61,239 nucleotides of DNA from Spirochaetota bacterium (lineage in GTDB: Bacteria > Spirochaetota > UBA4802 > JAFGJZ01). Location of the stretch: NCBI GenBank assembly GCA_027858855.1, contig JAQIBV010000040.1, positions 1 through 61,239 on the forward strand, given 5' to 3'. The notes beneath the pieces were generated by a model that was given only the letters and a program-made list of their open reading frames with translations, was not told the DNA's origin and ran no database searches. The first letter of the stretch is position 1; each line of letters opens with the position of its first letter. Made by a program: the position numbers and the translations under genes. Shown here piece after piece: positions 27,577-37,723 of the stretch.

Positions 27577-28826
27577 TAAAAGTTCCTCATTAAATCTTCA
27601 AGGGTATCGCGGCGCCTTATCAGGCGGTCACTCCCATCAGCTGCAATAAGTACTTCGGCCGGTTTTAAACGATTATTATAGTTAGAGCTCATACAGAATC
27701 CGTAGGCTCCGGCATCCAGAACTGCTATGATATCTTTTTCGACCATGACCGGAAGATCGCGATCATCAGCCAGGATGTCTCCTGTTTCACAGATATTACC
27801 CACTATTTTTACAGACTCTGTTTTTTTATTATGTTCGCCATCTGGACGAAAAATTTCTATTTCATGATGTGAGTCATACATTACAGGTCGCGATAAAACA
27901 TTGAAACCGACATCTGTGCCCACATAACGTGAACCATAGTTCTCTTTCACTGAATGAACCGTCCCAAGAATGACTCCACACTCAGCCGCTATGTATCGCC
28001 CTGGCTCTATCTTGATAGTAATTTTTCGACCGTAATCTTTAATGAAGTCATCTACATTTTTAGAAAGGGAGAGACGCATTGCATCAAGGTCAAGACGTTT
28101 TTCACCTTCTGATTTGCGGTATGGTATGCCAAAGCCGCCTCCGAAATCGACAAACTCAAGTGAATCAAAGTTCTTTGCAATGGAAAGAATTGAGCATGTA
28201 CTTTTAACATAGGCGTCGGGATCCATAAAAAGTGAACCAATGTGCTGGTTAATACCGGCAACTGTCAGGGAGTGCTCCTCAACGATAGCCTTCACCTGAT
28301 CCATGCTTTCCGGAGCTATACCAAACTTTGTCTTTTTACCGGCCGTTACAACTTTTTCATGATGGCCGGCGCCAACCCCAGGGTTAAAACGCAATGCGAC
28401 CTTTGTTCCTGGAAAGTTTACTCCATATAATTTCAGCTGTGAAAGAGAGTCTAAACTGACCATGATGCCCTGTTCAACTGCAAAACGCATCTCTTCTGCC
28501 GAAACGTTATTACTGATGTACAAAATCCGGTCGGGTGTGAAACCCGCAGCAAGCTCGACATGAATTTCACCAGGACTCATTGCATCAACCGAAAGGCCCT
28601 CTTCATTTACAATCTTTAAAAGCTCAAGGTTAGAGTTTGCCTTAGCGGAGTAGTTTACAGAAAAATTTTCATAATCGATAAGGTTTTTGAGTTCACGGCA
28701 CCGTTCGCGTAATATGGACTCATTATATACAAAAAGTGGTGAACCATATTTTTCAACAAGCAAAACGGGTGTAGCAGATCCGAAAAACCTGACCGAATCG
28801 GTAACTGGTGTATGTACTTTAATCAT
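27576..28826 (-). CDS. lysA: Diaminopimelate decarboxylase
   Basis: LysA converts meso-diaminopimelate to lysine with PLP. The Schiff-base lysine is Lys62 in NYSAKANSN, with HIGSLF, FGGGFGIPY (phosphate binding), EPGRYIAAECG and CETGDILADDRDLP (active-site Cys donated across the dimer) all present. Its 416 residues are normal. AGAGG precedes the ATG. It follows thrC by 48 bases in an aspartate-family operon. Confidence 0.96.
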   Translation of the reverse strand: MIKVHTPVTDSVRFFGSATPVLLVEKYGSPLFVYNESILRERCRELKNLIDYENFSVNYSAKANSNLELLKIVNEEGLSVDAMSPGEIHVELAAGFTPDRILYISNNVSAEEMRFAVEQGIMVSLDSLSQLKLYGVNFPGTKVALRFNPGVGAGHHEKVVTAGKKTKFGIAPESMDQVKAIVEEHSLTVAGINQHIGSLFMDPDAYVKSTCSILSIAKNFDSLEFVDFGGGFGIPYRKSEGEKRLDLDAMRLSLSKNVDDFIKDYGRKITIKIEPGRYIAAECGVILGTVHSVKENYGSRYVGTDVGFNVLSRPVMYDSHHEIEIFRPDGEHNKKTESVKIVGNICETGDILADDRDLPVMVEKDIIAVLDAGAYGFCMSSNYNNRLKPAEVLIAADGSDRLIRRRDTLEDLMRNF

Positions 28827-28874
28827 ATTTACCTCTGATAATCAAATTTTTAACTAAAACTGCGGTGCCCGATA

Positions 28875-30233
<1,359 letters not shown>

Positions 30234-30285
30234 TTAACTGCATAGGTACACACAGTTTAATTTAATCTATTTTTTTCTTACCCTT

Positions 30286-31566
30286 TTAACTCTCTTCGAT
30301 TCGGATCATCATCGCAGCTTCTGTTACAAAATCAAAATTATTAATGTCAGCTATTGCTTTTTTGATGTCGGCCTCACAACAGTTGTGGGTCACGAAAAGA
30401 AGAGGTACAGTATCATCGCCGGTCTCGTGCTGCTCGACCGAACTGACAGATATATTATTTGCAGCGAAGGTATGAGCCACCTTTTCGAGTATTCCCGGAC
30501 GATCCTGAGTATGAAGGCGCAGATAAAATCGTGAGGAGCGTTTGTCAGGTGTAACAAGTGTCGCATCACCTTTGGTAAGAATCGCGCTTTCGGCAACATC
30601 CTGTTTTAAAGCTATTTGAACTATATCGGAAACAACAGCCGAAGCAGTTGGCAAAGAGCCTGCGCCGCGACCATACAGAAGAACCTCACCGGTCATGTCT
30701 GTATCAAAAACAACAGCATTAAATTCATGGCTGACCGATGCGATCAGGTGTGATTCGCGTATCATAACCGGATGCACCCGCACGTCGATAGAACCGTTCT
30801 GCTCTCGGGCAATACCCAGCAACTTAACGGCATACCCCATTCGGCGTGCAAACTCTATGTCGGTAGTCTTTATTCTGGTAATACCCTCGATTTCGATTGC
30901 CTTGTAGTCGACCTTTTTGTTAAAGGCAAGCATGGCCAGAAGACAGATCTTGTGACCGGCATCAAAGCCCTCAATGTCAAATGTCGGGTCAACCTCCGCA
31001 AAACCCTCGGCCTGAGCCTCGTCAAGGGCGTCATTGAATGAAAGACCGGCAAGTTCCATTCGTGTTAATATATAGTTTGTAGTACCGTTTAAGATACCAA
31101 GTATATTTTTTACATTGTTTGCAACAAGTCCGTTTTTCAGATCCTCGATACAGGGAATCCCCCCGCCTACGGCCGCCTCAAAACCGAGCTTGACATCCGT
31201 ACGGTCGACAAGTTCAAAAATCTCAGCTCCGGTTTCGGCCAGGAGTTTCTTATTTGCCGTAACCACATTCTTGCCAGACCTCAAAGCCGCCTCTACAACA
31301 CTCTTTGCGGGCTCAATACCACCAATCAATTCAACTATGGTGTCGATACTGCTGTCTTCTATCAGACTCTTCCAGTTGTCAGTAACCGTTACATCATCCG
31401 AAACAGCTTTTTTAACAAGATCCACACGCAAATCGCAGATTGACTTAACAACCAGCTTGATGCCTGTACGCTCTTCTATCAGGGCACCGTTTTTTGTAAT
31501 AACGGTGTACACACCGCTTCCCACAGTTCCAAAACCAACCAGGCCAACATTAATTATCTTTTCCAT
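30286..31566 (-). CDS. hom: Homoserine dehydrogenase with ACT domain
   Basis: This enzyme reduces aspartate semialdehyde to homoserine. The nucleotide-binding start is VGLVGFGTVGSGV, the catalytic domain contains GILNGTTNYILTRM and DPTFDIEGFDAGHK, and a C-terminal ACT domain (RFYLRLHTQDRPGILEKVA, residues about 350-426) likely senses threonine. GGAG precedes the ATG. The 276-base gap upstream probably holds the operon promoter, but I could not settle its -10 box. Confidence 0.96.
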   Translation of the reverse strand: MEKIINVGLVGFGTVGSGVYTVITKNGALIEERTGIKLVVKSICDLRVDLVKKAVSDDVTVTDNWKSLIEDSSIDTIVELIGGIEPAKSVVEAALRSGKNVVTANKKLLAETGAEIFELVDRTDVKLGFEAAVGGGIPCIEDLKNGLVANNVKNILGILNGTTNYILTRMELAGLSFNDALDEAQAEGFAEVDPTFDIEGFDAGHKICLLAMLAFNKKVDYKAIEIEGITRIKTTDIEFARRMGYAVKLLGIAREQNGSIDVRVHPVMIRESHLIASVSHEFNAVVFDTDMTGEVLLYGRGAGSLPTASAVVSDIVQIALKQDVAESAILTKGDATLVTPDKRSSRFYLRLHTQDRPGILEKVAHTFAANNISVSSVEQHETGDDTVPLLFVTHNCCEADIKKAIADINNFDFVTEAAMMIRIEES

Positions 31567-31842
31567 TATATTCGGACTCCATTTACATTGCGACAGTTTT
31601 TTAAAATTACATAGTTACACATGGCACTAAAAAACCAAGGATACGATGTTAAACCATAGCTTTTTAGTCAAGAAATTTAGGGTAGAGCTCAGAAACTGAT
31701 CATGATCCAGCAAATCAAAGGGAAACAAACTGCTGCAATAATGCCTGTTCTTTGAGGCCAACGGAGAAAAAAGTTTGCGGGGATTACAGAGAAAATAGAG
31801 TCCAGAATTACCTATTATTTTTTTTACTTTGCCCAACTTCAA

Positions 31843-32655
31843 TTAAAACTGTAAAAACTGTTCACATCCATGTTTCTTAAGAAGCATCAGTATATTGCCC
31901 GACAATATCTTCTGTGTATCGTCTGCACTAAAAATAGAGCGAATATAGTCAATTTGATCTTTTTGATCCTGCCAGGGGAAATCACTGCCATAGACAATAC
32001 GGTCTGTCCCCTGTTTCTCAATAATTTTACAGACAAGATCCTTATCAATATGTGTAATAAAAGAAGTATCAAACCAGCAGTTGGCACCGGCAAGATCATC
32101 TGAAACCTGTTCCCAGACCTCCCAGCCCCCCATATGAGCAGCAATTACATCAAGAGACGGCACACGATCCAAAAGCCTGGCAATCCTTACGGGGGATGCA
32201 TTATCCGCATCGGGATAAGCAATATCATTACCGGCATGCAATAACACAAACATACCACTCTGTTCAAGCTCCTTAAAGAAAGGCACTATCTGTTTATCAT
32301 CAACATAAAAGTCCTGATAAAGGGGATGCAATTTAACTCCGCAGAAACCATTCTCAACAAGACTAGATATCTCTGTTGCAAAATCTGGGCTTTCAGGATG
32401 TACCAAACCTAAAGGGAAAATTCTTTCAGAACGTATTGACACAGACCAGTCTATAATAGGCTTAAACTGTTGTGGCTTTGTAGCTATGTTTGCGACAAAA
32501 GCTGTATCAACACCAGCTCTATCCATATTAACTAAAAGGTTTTCAAGAGTACCGTCTCCAAACGGTTTGTATTCACCAGAGTTAGCCGCAAGTGAGCCGA
32601 TCGCCTTTGAAGCAATTTTGTCGGGGAAAATATGAGCATGCACATCTATTATCAT
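31843..32655 (-). CDS. Amidohydrolase-family (PF04909) metal-dependent hydrolase
   Basis: The start IIDVHAHIFPDK gives the HxH metal motif, GVKLHPLYQDFYVDD supplies a further His, VIAAHMGG another, and YGSDFPWQ the conserved Asp. This fits the amidohydrolase_2 group (aminocarboxymuconate decarboxylase-like), which performs decarboxylations or hydrolyses of small rings. Length 270 residues. AGAGG lies before the ATG. The substrate is unknown. It may be read with the hom operon, but 276 bases separate them. Confidence 0.85.
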   Translation of the reverse strand: MIIDVHAHIFPDKIASKAIGSLAANSGEYKPFGDGTLENLLVNMDRAGVDTAFVANIATKPQQFKPIIDWSVSIRSERIFPLGLVHPESPDFATEISSLVENGFCGVKLHPLYQDFYVDDKQIVPFFKELEQSGMFVLLHAGNDIAYPDADNASPVRIARLLDRVPSLDVIAAHMGGWEVWEQVSDDLAGANCWFDTSFITHIDKDLVCKIIEKQGTDRIVYGSDFPWQDQKDQIDYIRSIFSADDTQKILSGNILMLLKKHGCEQFLQF

Positions 32656-32850
32656 TGTAAACCTCTTTACTTTTCTAAATGTTACGGAATATCTTCATAT
32701 TCTTCTTCACAAGCATTTTTAGGGTTTCTGAATTACAGAATATTGCAATCACACTATCTATCGTCAACAATTTATTAAAGAAGCGCATAACATCATTAAC
32801 CGATATAACTTGCTTTTACACTTGTTACCACCTATATTAAATATAAACTT

Positions 32851-33185
32851 AAAATCCCTGATACACCGATTTACTGTACAGCAAATGCAATAAGCTCGCT
32901 TAAAGGATAATACCACAAATACTGGAACTTTAATGAAGTAAAAACAGATGACAAATTAGACATAGGGAATGGAAAACAGCTGATATTTGTAGAGATGAAA
33001 ATGCTGCAGCTTTCGGATGCTATGGTTAAAGTGGAGAGTCGGTGAAAATATTGAACACTCTATTGGCCGATGCCAGTTTTGACCTTATTGGAGAAGGTTA
33101 TAAGAATATGTGGAATCCTGATGAAAAAGCAAGATCTGAAGCCGATAAGTTTGGGAAACTGATAGCAGAAGCATCAAAAATATAG
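32851..33185 (+). pseudogene. Collapsed flavodiiron protein (FprA/ROO type) gene
   Basis: Frame 1 reads TPIYCTANAISSLKG, a TAA stop, then [18 protein letters not shown] and [17 protein letters not shown]. This matches the metallo-beta-lactamase part of flavodiiron proteins, where VKTGDTLDLG precedes a PMLHWPDSM motif. At a GTGA overlap (33042-33045) the frame changes and reads LLADASFDLIGEG, then WNPDEKARSEADKFGKLIAEA, which looks like the flavodoxin C-terminus of the same family. Roughly 250 codons between them are gone, along with the N-terminus, and the His of HWPDS is lost. These enzymes reduce oxygen or nitric oxide. I see no intact copy here. The remaining bases of the 590-base gap hold nothing I recognise. 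Confidence 0.7.
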
Positions 33186-33245
33186 AAGAGAAATCAAGAA
33201 ATATTATTTCACAATATGCTATAAAAACAAATCGAGGAAGTATGT

Positions 33246-33770
33246 ATGAAACTAAAAGGTAAAAAATTGGCCATGCTTGTTGGCCCGGAATTTGAGGATC
33301 TGGAGTTCTGGGTTGTTCAAATGAGAATGATTGAAGAGGGAGCAGAGGTAAAGGTGGTTGGTCTTGAGAAAGGGGAAGCCTACATTAGCAAAAATGGTGG
33401 ATTGGATGCAACTGCAGAATTCGGTCCCGGAGATATAATTCCAAATGATGTGGATGCAATTCTTGTTCCGGGGGGATGGGCACCCGACAAGCTTAGACGG
33501 GATACCCAGTTGCTGGATCTGATCCGGGCAGTTCATAAAAAAGGCGGCATTATCGGGCTTATCTGTCATGCCGGGTTGGTGGGCATTTCGGCTGGTATTA
33601 TAGGTAACGGGAAAGCTACGGGGTCTTTGGGTATAAAAGATGATCTTGTAAATGCTGGCGCTATATGGACCGATGAAGCGGCCTTCCGGGTGGGCAATAT
33701 TGTCTGGGGTCGTGTAGTAAAAGATATTCCGGATTACTGCAGAGAGCTTGTTTCCGCTATTTCAGGATAA
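33246..33770 (+). CDS. DJ-1/PfpI-family protein
   Basis: The 174-residue protein carries the PfpI core with the nucleophile elbow GLICHAG, giving Cys107 next to His108, and VLVPGGWAPDKLR before it. PfpI members include proteases, glyoxalase-like deglycases and stress proteins; activity cannot be assigned. GAGGAAG precedes the ATG. It lies directly after the dead flavodiiron gene, so the two may once have been a stress pair, and it converges on the transketolase-like gene. Confidence 0.88.
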   Translation: MKLKGKKLAMLVGPEFEDLEFWVVQMRMIEEGAEVKVVGLEKGEAYISKNGGLDATAEFGPGDIIPNDVDAILVPGGWAPDKLRRDTQLLDLIRAVHKKGGIIGLICHAGLVGISAGIIGNGKATGSLGIKDDLVNAGAIWTDEAAFRVGNIVWGRVVKDIPDYCRELVSAISG

Positions 33771-33796
33771 TCAGGACTTTAAACTGTGAAAAGAAG

Positions 33797-33814
33797 TGCC
33801 GCCTGAAGGCGGCA
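33797..33814 (-). terminator. Hairpin between convergent genes
   Basis: TGCCGCC and GGCGGCA pair over 7 bases around a TGAA loop. On the minus strand the stem is followed by CTTCTTTTC, so it probably ends the transketolase-like transcript. On the plus strand there is no T-tract. Confidence 0.55.
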
Positions 33815-33839
33815 TAGAAAGTGCTGAAGTATTAAGAGA

Positions 33840-35744
33840 TCAGTTCTGGCTCTGTTGAACCATTGCCTTAACCTCTTTCATAATATCATCCGGAGCAAGA
33901 TGCTGAAATAATATCTGTTCATGCAGCCCCCCCTGCCCTGGCCGGTTGGTACCCATATGCCTGTATATTCCGTGAAACCCGTACTGTAAAAGCCATGTGC
34001 CAAACCTAATACCCAGACCGGTCTTTTTGTTCAGTGATTCGACAACAAGAACAGCGTCGGCATCCGCAAGGCGCTTCATCATAGCTTCATCCGGAATATT
34101 AAGAAGAGGTTTGTTCACCAAAACCGGATTGATGCCCTCATCACGTAGCCGTTCTACCGCATCCAGGGCTCGATACAGCATATCTCCAAAGGTAATTATA
34201 TAGATATTTTTACCAGTTCGAATTATCTCATCGTTTCCGGTAAAACGGTACCTTTCACCGAAATAGGTCGAACCGTCCTCGGCAAGAATTTCAGGAAGTG
34301 CACTGCGGGTTGAAAATATAAATCGTATTCCCTTTTCATGGAAAACTTTCGGCATCAACGCCTCGAGCTGATTTACATCGGCAGGGAAATAGAGCATGGT
34401 TGTATCAGCATCCTGAAAGGCGTTGTCAAGAAAAAAGGTGTTAACACCAAAATGGCATGTATTGTCCGCCATGTCGTCAACCCCGGAATGTGAAAAGTGT
34501 ACAAGCACACGCGCCTCATTCAATCGAGCCATAGTGAGTTCGGATATAATCATCTCAGAAAATGCACTGAATGTTGCAAATACTCCCTGATGTCCCTCTT
34601 TCGATCCGAATCCAGCCGCAACACTGAAATTATTCCGTTCCATAATACCACCCGAAATAAGAACTTCGGGTGTCATCTTTCTGACATGCTGCAGGCCGCA
34701 TGACCCTTCAAGATCACTATCGATTACCAGAATACTATTTTTTCGCTCTTCAGAAGGAATTGTCTGTATCTGTTTACTTAGCTGGATACCAAAGTCGTTT
34801 CTCACCTTACCCCATGAGTCAGATGAACCACGGTATGATTTCGGAGCAGCACCCTTTTGAACATCATCAATGTACCTGACTGCATCTGTATAACCACGTG
34901 CAGCCAGATATTTTTTTGCCACTTCTGGCGGAACTGCTTCATGACCGTCAGTTGTTCCCTCGATCTCGGGTATTCCTTCAGCCATTGCCCGTTTTGTAAC
35001 CAGTGCGGTCGGGCCGTCGTGCGACAGCACTGCACGGATTTTATCATACATAATATCTATCTTAGTTCCATCACAGACATCAACTTTTAAGCCATGCCCG
35101 TTAAGAGTTTGTTCTACAGAAAAACCCTTCATATAAACAGATGGGTGTCCAGAGATGGTAACATCGTTATCGTCGACAAACATGTGAACATCAAGAGACT
35201 GTGCAACAGCATAACGGGCAGCTTCGGCATCATTCCCCTCCATCTGGGAACCGTCACTACCCAGAATAACTATTCTGTGCTCAGGATGTGCGTGTGCAAC
35301 TCCGTTAACGAAATTCCACATATGCCCTAAACGCCCCGAACTGAAGAATATTCCATTCTGCACATCAAGTTCTGGGTGACCATAAAGCCCACCCTTATAT
35401 TCACGATATTCAAGAAGCCGCTCATCATTCATATGTCCATTAAGGACCGCGAAAATATACTGCAATGCAACCCGGTGTCCCGCCTCATCAAAAAGAACCG
35501 GTAAGACCCTGTTTTCAGAATTGTTCATGAACCCGGTCAGAATCATAGCCTCCGGTACCATGTCGTATGCACCGCCCGTATGTCCAGAGAGGCCCTTCTT
35601 TGCCGCAACTGAGGTAAAGAAGACTATGGCATCACGAACCAGTTGAATATTAGTCTGTAATGTTTCAAGCTCCTCCTGGTTTAACTCTTGTTCCAAAGAA
35701 AATTCCTGTTTTGTATATTTACTTAAATCAATTGGAAAACTCAT
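33840..35744 (-). CDS. Transketolase-like thiamine-diphosphate enzyme
   Basis: One 634-residue chain has all three transketolase regions: a TPP domain with SGHTGG, LYGHPE, and a metal-TPP motif running from GSDGSQMEG to DDNDVTISGH; a pyrimidine domain with GGIMERNN (catalytic Glu) and FATFSAF; and a C-terminal domain DAVERLRDEGINPVLVNKPLL. The canonical DGPTHQ is replaced by DDMADNTCHFG and phosphate-binding residues differ, so the sugar substrate is uncertain. GGAGG precedes the ATG. It has its own promoter with a stem-loop at the start of the transcript. Confidence 0.82.
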   Translation of the reverse strand: MSFPIDLSKYTKQEFSLEQELNQEELETLQTNIQLVRDAIVFFTSVAAKKGLSGHTGGAYDMVPEAMILTGFMNNSENRVLPVLFDEAGHRVALQYIFAVLNGHMNDERLLEYREYKGGLYGHPELDVQNGIFFSSGRLGHMWNFVNGVAHAHPEHRIVILGSDGSQMEGNDAEAARYAVAQSLDVHMFVDDNDVTISGHPSVYMKGFSVEQTLNGHGLKVDVCDGTKIDIMYDKIRAVLSHDGPTALVTKRAMAEGIPEIEGTTDGHEAVPPEVAKKYLAARGYTDAVRYIDDVQKGAAPKSYRGSSDSWGKVRNDFGIQLSKQIQTIPSEERKNSILVIDSDLEGSCGLQHVRKMTPEVLISGGIMERNNFSVAAGFGSKEGHQGVFATFSAFSEMIISELTMARLNEARVLVHFSHSGVDDMADNTCHFGVNTFFLDNAFQDADTTMLYFPADVNQLEALMPKVFHEKGIRFIFSTRSALPEILAEDGSTYFGERYRFTGNDEIIRTGKNIYIITFGDMLYRALDAVERLRDEGINPVLVNKPLLNIPDEAMMKRLADADAVLVVESLNKKTGLGIRFGTWLLQYGFHGIYRHMGTNRPGQGGLHEQILFQHLAPDDIMKEVKAMVQQSQN

Positions 35745-35833
35745 TTATTCCTCCATTCTATTTATAATTCACTACTTGGGTATTCACAAATGATTAACCG
35801 AAAACCAGATCAGGATCGGCACTTATTCGAACA

Positions 35834-35853
35834 GACAGTTTCAAATGACTGTC
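35834..35853 (-). promoter_or_regulatory. Stem-loop at the 5' end of the transketolase-like mRNA
   Basis: GACAGT (35834-35839) and ACTGTC (35848-35853) pair around an 8-base loop. The predicted transcript start is near 35855, so the hairpin would sit at the extreme 5' end, where such structures commonly protect mRNA. It could equally be an operator. Confidence 0.4.
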
Positions 35854-35861
35854 CTCATATA

Positions 35862-35890
35862 AGTATACTAGCAACCAGTTGCAATTTCAA
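35862..35890 (-). promoter_or_regulatory. Promoter for the transketolase-like gene
   Basis: On the minus strand TTGAAA (35885-35890) is separated by 17 bases from TATACT (35862-35867). The leader to the ATG is about 110 bases. Confidence 0.55.
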
Positions 35891-35963
35891 GTTGTATAGA
35901 AAAGGATCATAACCAATCACTACGCAGCTTGAAAGATCAGCATGCACCAGGATGGCATAAATA

Positions 35964-36185
35964 TCACTTTGGATTAATAATCAAGACCTCTTCGTTAAAA
36001 CTTTCGGACATCCATGATCTGCCGAAATGTGTCATCTCAAACATAAGTTTGCGCATCTCGTTTCGACTGATCCTGTTCCAAAGGCCATTGTCAAAATATC
36101 TTAATGCAAATTCATTTTTACCCGAGCCGTAAAGTCCGCAAACAAGCAGAATATCAAGTGATTTGAGTCGCTCAATAGTTTTCAT
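35964..36185 (-). pseudogene. Truncated P-loop kinase (AAA_33/zeta-like), N-terminal piece
   Basis: The 73 residues contain Walker A GLYGSGKNEFA followed by a RNEMRKLMFEM segment, as in small polynucleotide-kinase-like ATPases that are usually 150-190 residues. Here a TGA cuts the protein right after VLIINPK, and no continuation is found in other frames, so it lacks the lid and later motifs. ATG 36185 follows GGAG with good spacing; a TTG four codons earlier has none. It is either a gene remnant or a domain stub. Confidence 0.55.
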
Positions 36186-36357
36186 CGGTTTCTCCAAATC
36201 CTTTGCCCATAATCGCCTCGTAATTGAGTAGGAGCCTTTGTAAAAATAATTATTTCAGGTTTAGCAGAACCAGATATTTCAGCTATATCTATATTTTAGT
36301 TTTTGTCGGCTGATTCATTTTTTTAAGTAAGATTAATAATTATTGGAATATTCATAA

Positions 36358-36392
36358 AAAAAGCTCTTCAGCCGGTAGCCAAAGAGCTTTTT
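36358..36392. terminator. Bidirectional intrinsic terminator
   Basis: AAAAAGCTCTT (36358-36368) pairs perfectly with AAGAGCTTTTT (36382-36392) around a 13-base loop. A- and T-tracts on both sides make it work in either direction. It lies 21 bases after the stop of the lipoprotein gene on the minus strand. Confidence 0.8.
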
Positions 36393-36412
36393 AGGTTTTA
36401 AGTCTTTTCAGT

Positions 36413-37447
36413 CTATTCGGTAAAACTATTAAGAGTCATCCTGTATGTGTCTCCAGTACTGCTGTATGAATGGGAGGAACCACTGCTGCTGGTCCAGTAA
36501 TAGGGGCCGATGCCACTTTTATATTTTTCTGTGTTACTCGAGTAACCACTGTATGGATCCGGATCATAAATGGTACCTGTTCCCGGATAGTATACAGAAT
36601 CGTTATCACTCCAGGACCACCCTTCACTCATAACAAATTCTTCACTTAAATAGGAGACCGCAAGCGGCTGATCCTCATCAAATTTAGAGAAGAATCCTTT
36701 TCCATACCAAAATCCATACCAGGCATCAAAGATGATTGTGTATGAAGAGCCATCATCTGACGCCAGTAACTGTTTTTTGTCTTCGAGGTAAGCCAGATAG
36801 CTCCATTGTATTATTCCGCTTGCATCCTCACCGGCGTATGTACCAGATGTATAAACACAGTCAAGTTGATAAAAGCTGATATCATCAATGACATGCGGTT
36901 CTCCAAGCGTAATCGTAAGGTCGTTTTCCACAGTAAAGGGAGTATCTGTATAGGAGTAGTTTACATAGTGGTACCAATACCAGTGAAAACTCCATGTGGT
37001 GCCGGTACGCAGTGACAGTGTGAAATCCGAATAACAGGCGGTTATCGTATACTCATTTGTGATAATATTGGATTTAGCTGTTTCATTTATAGCGATAGCC
37101 TTGATTGTAACATCTTCAACCAAATCTATGCTATTTTCGAACAGTGCTGAACCACTGTCAGGATCGGTTCCATCAATGGTATAGTAAATTGAAGACTCAT
37201 AATTACTACTTAATGAGAGCGTCGTTGTCGCGGGATAGCTGCCTGAATCAAGAGAGAAAACCGGGTCGTCTGCGGTATAGCTCGGTTCGGAACCGGAAGT
37301 AGTTTCAGAACCGGTAGTTTCGGTTTCAGATGACGGTTCATCGTCGCCAGTAGAGATCTCACAACCAGATACTAATATTAGCGGCACAATAAGCATGATT
37401 AATAATATGATTCGAAAAACTTTTTGAAACTGTTTTAGTATTTTCAT
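36413..37447 (-). CDS. Lipoprotein with chitobiase-like beta-sandwich domain
   Basis: A signal ending LILVSGC points to a surface or periplasmic lipoprotein. A Ser/Thr/Glu-rich linker follows, then FSLDSGSYPATTTLSLS with YYTIDGTDP, the signature of the CHB_HEX_C_1 fold found as an adhesion or carbohydrate-associated module. The C-terminal about 210 residues are rich in Tyr, Trp, Ser and Asp and are not recognised. ATG 37447 has GGAG close before it; an ATG 45 bases upstream has none. A strong -10 box and a dyad lie upstream, next to a LuxR gene. Confidence 0.75.
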   Translation of the reverse strand: MKILKQFQKVFRIILLIMLIVPLILVSGCEISTGDDEPSSETETTGSETTSGSEPSYTADDPVFSLDSGSYPATTTLSLSSNYESSIYYTIDGTDPDSGSALFENSIDLVEDVTIKAIAINETAKSNIITNEYTITACYSDFTLSLRTGTTWSFHWYWYHYVNYSYTDTPFTVENDLTITLGEPHVIDDISFYQLDCVYTSGTYAGEDASGIIQWSYLAYLEDKKQLLASDDGSSYTIIFDAWYGFWYGKGFFSKFDEDQPLAVSYLSEEFVMSEGWSWSDNDSVYYPGTGTIYDPDPYSGYSSNTEKYKSGIGPYYWTSSSGSSHSYSSTGDTYRMTLNSFTE

Positions 37448-37580
37448 CTTCTTCTCCAATATTAACCGGCTTCTCCGGTATTTAAAGATCAAAGCAACAG
37501 TGCGACTTAATCACACCGACTCTAAAAAAATAAAATTTTAATTTCTGAGCAATACTACTATTTCCCTTAACTGTGTAATG

Positions 37581-37623
37581 ATTATATAGTAAACGGAAGA
37601 AAATGCATCATACTTAGGTATGA
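37581..37623 (-). promoter_or_regulatory. Activator-type promoter with TCATAC-N4-GTATGA dyad
   Basis: On the minus strand a perfect -10 box TATAAT occupies 37581-37586, and no -35 box exists at the proper spacing. Instead, TCATAC (37608-37613) and GTATGA (37618-37623) form a dyad centred at 37615.5. With transcription starting at 37574 (seven bases past the -10 box), the centre falls at -41.5, the standard class II activator position. It drives the chitobiase-like lipoprotein gene, and the LuxR gene beside it is the obvious candidate activator. Confidence 0.55.
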
Positions 37624-37723
37624 CACTACAATAATTTAAAAAAACTGGAGGTCTAAAAGAAGTCGTAACAGTCGGATGGTACACGGCTTGTCCTGCTTTT
37701 TTTATAACAGGATACAAAGGGTT

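Noticed and set aside
31627-31842. A 71-codon minus-strand frame between the amidohydrolase and hom
   Set aside because: No ribosome site, a composition unlike neighbouring genes and no recognisable motif; the stretch is more likely the leader of the hom operon.
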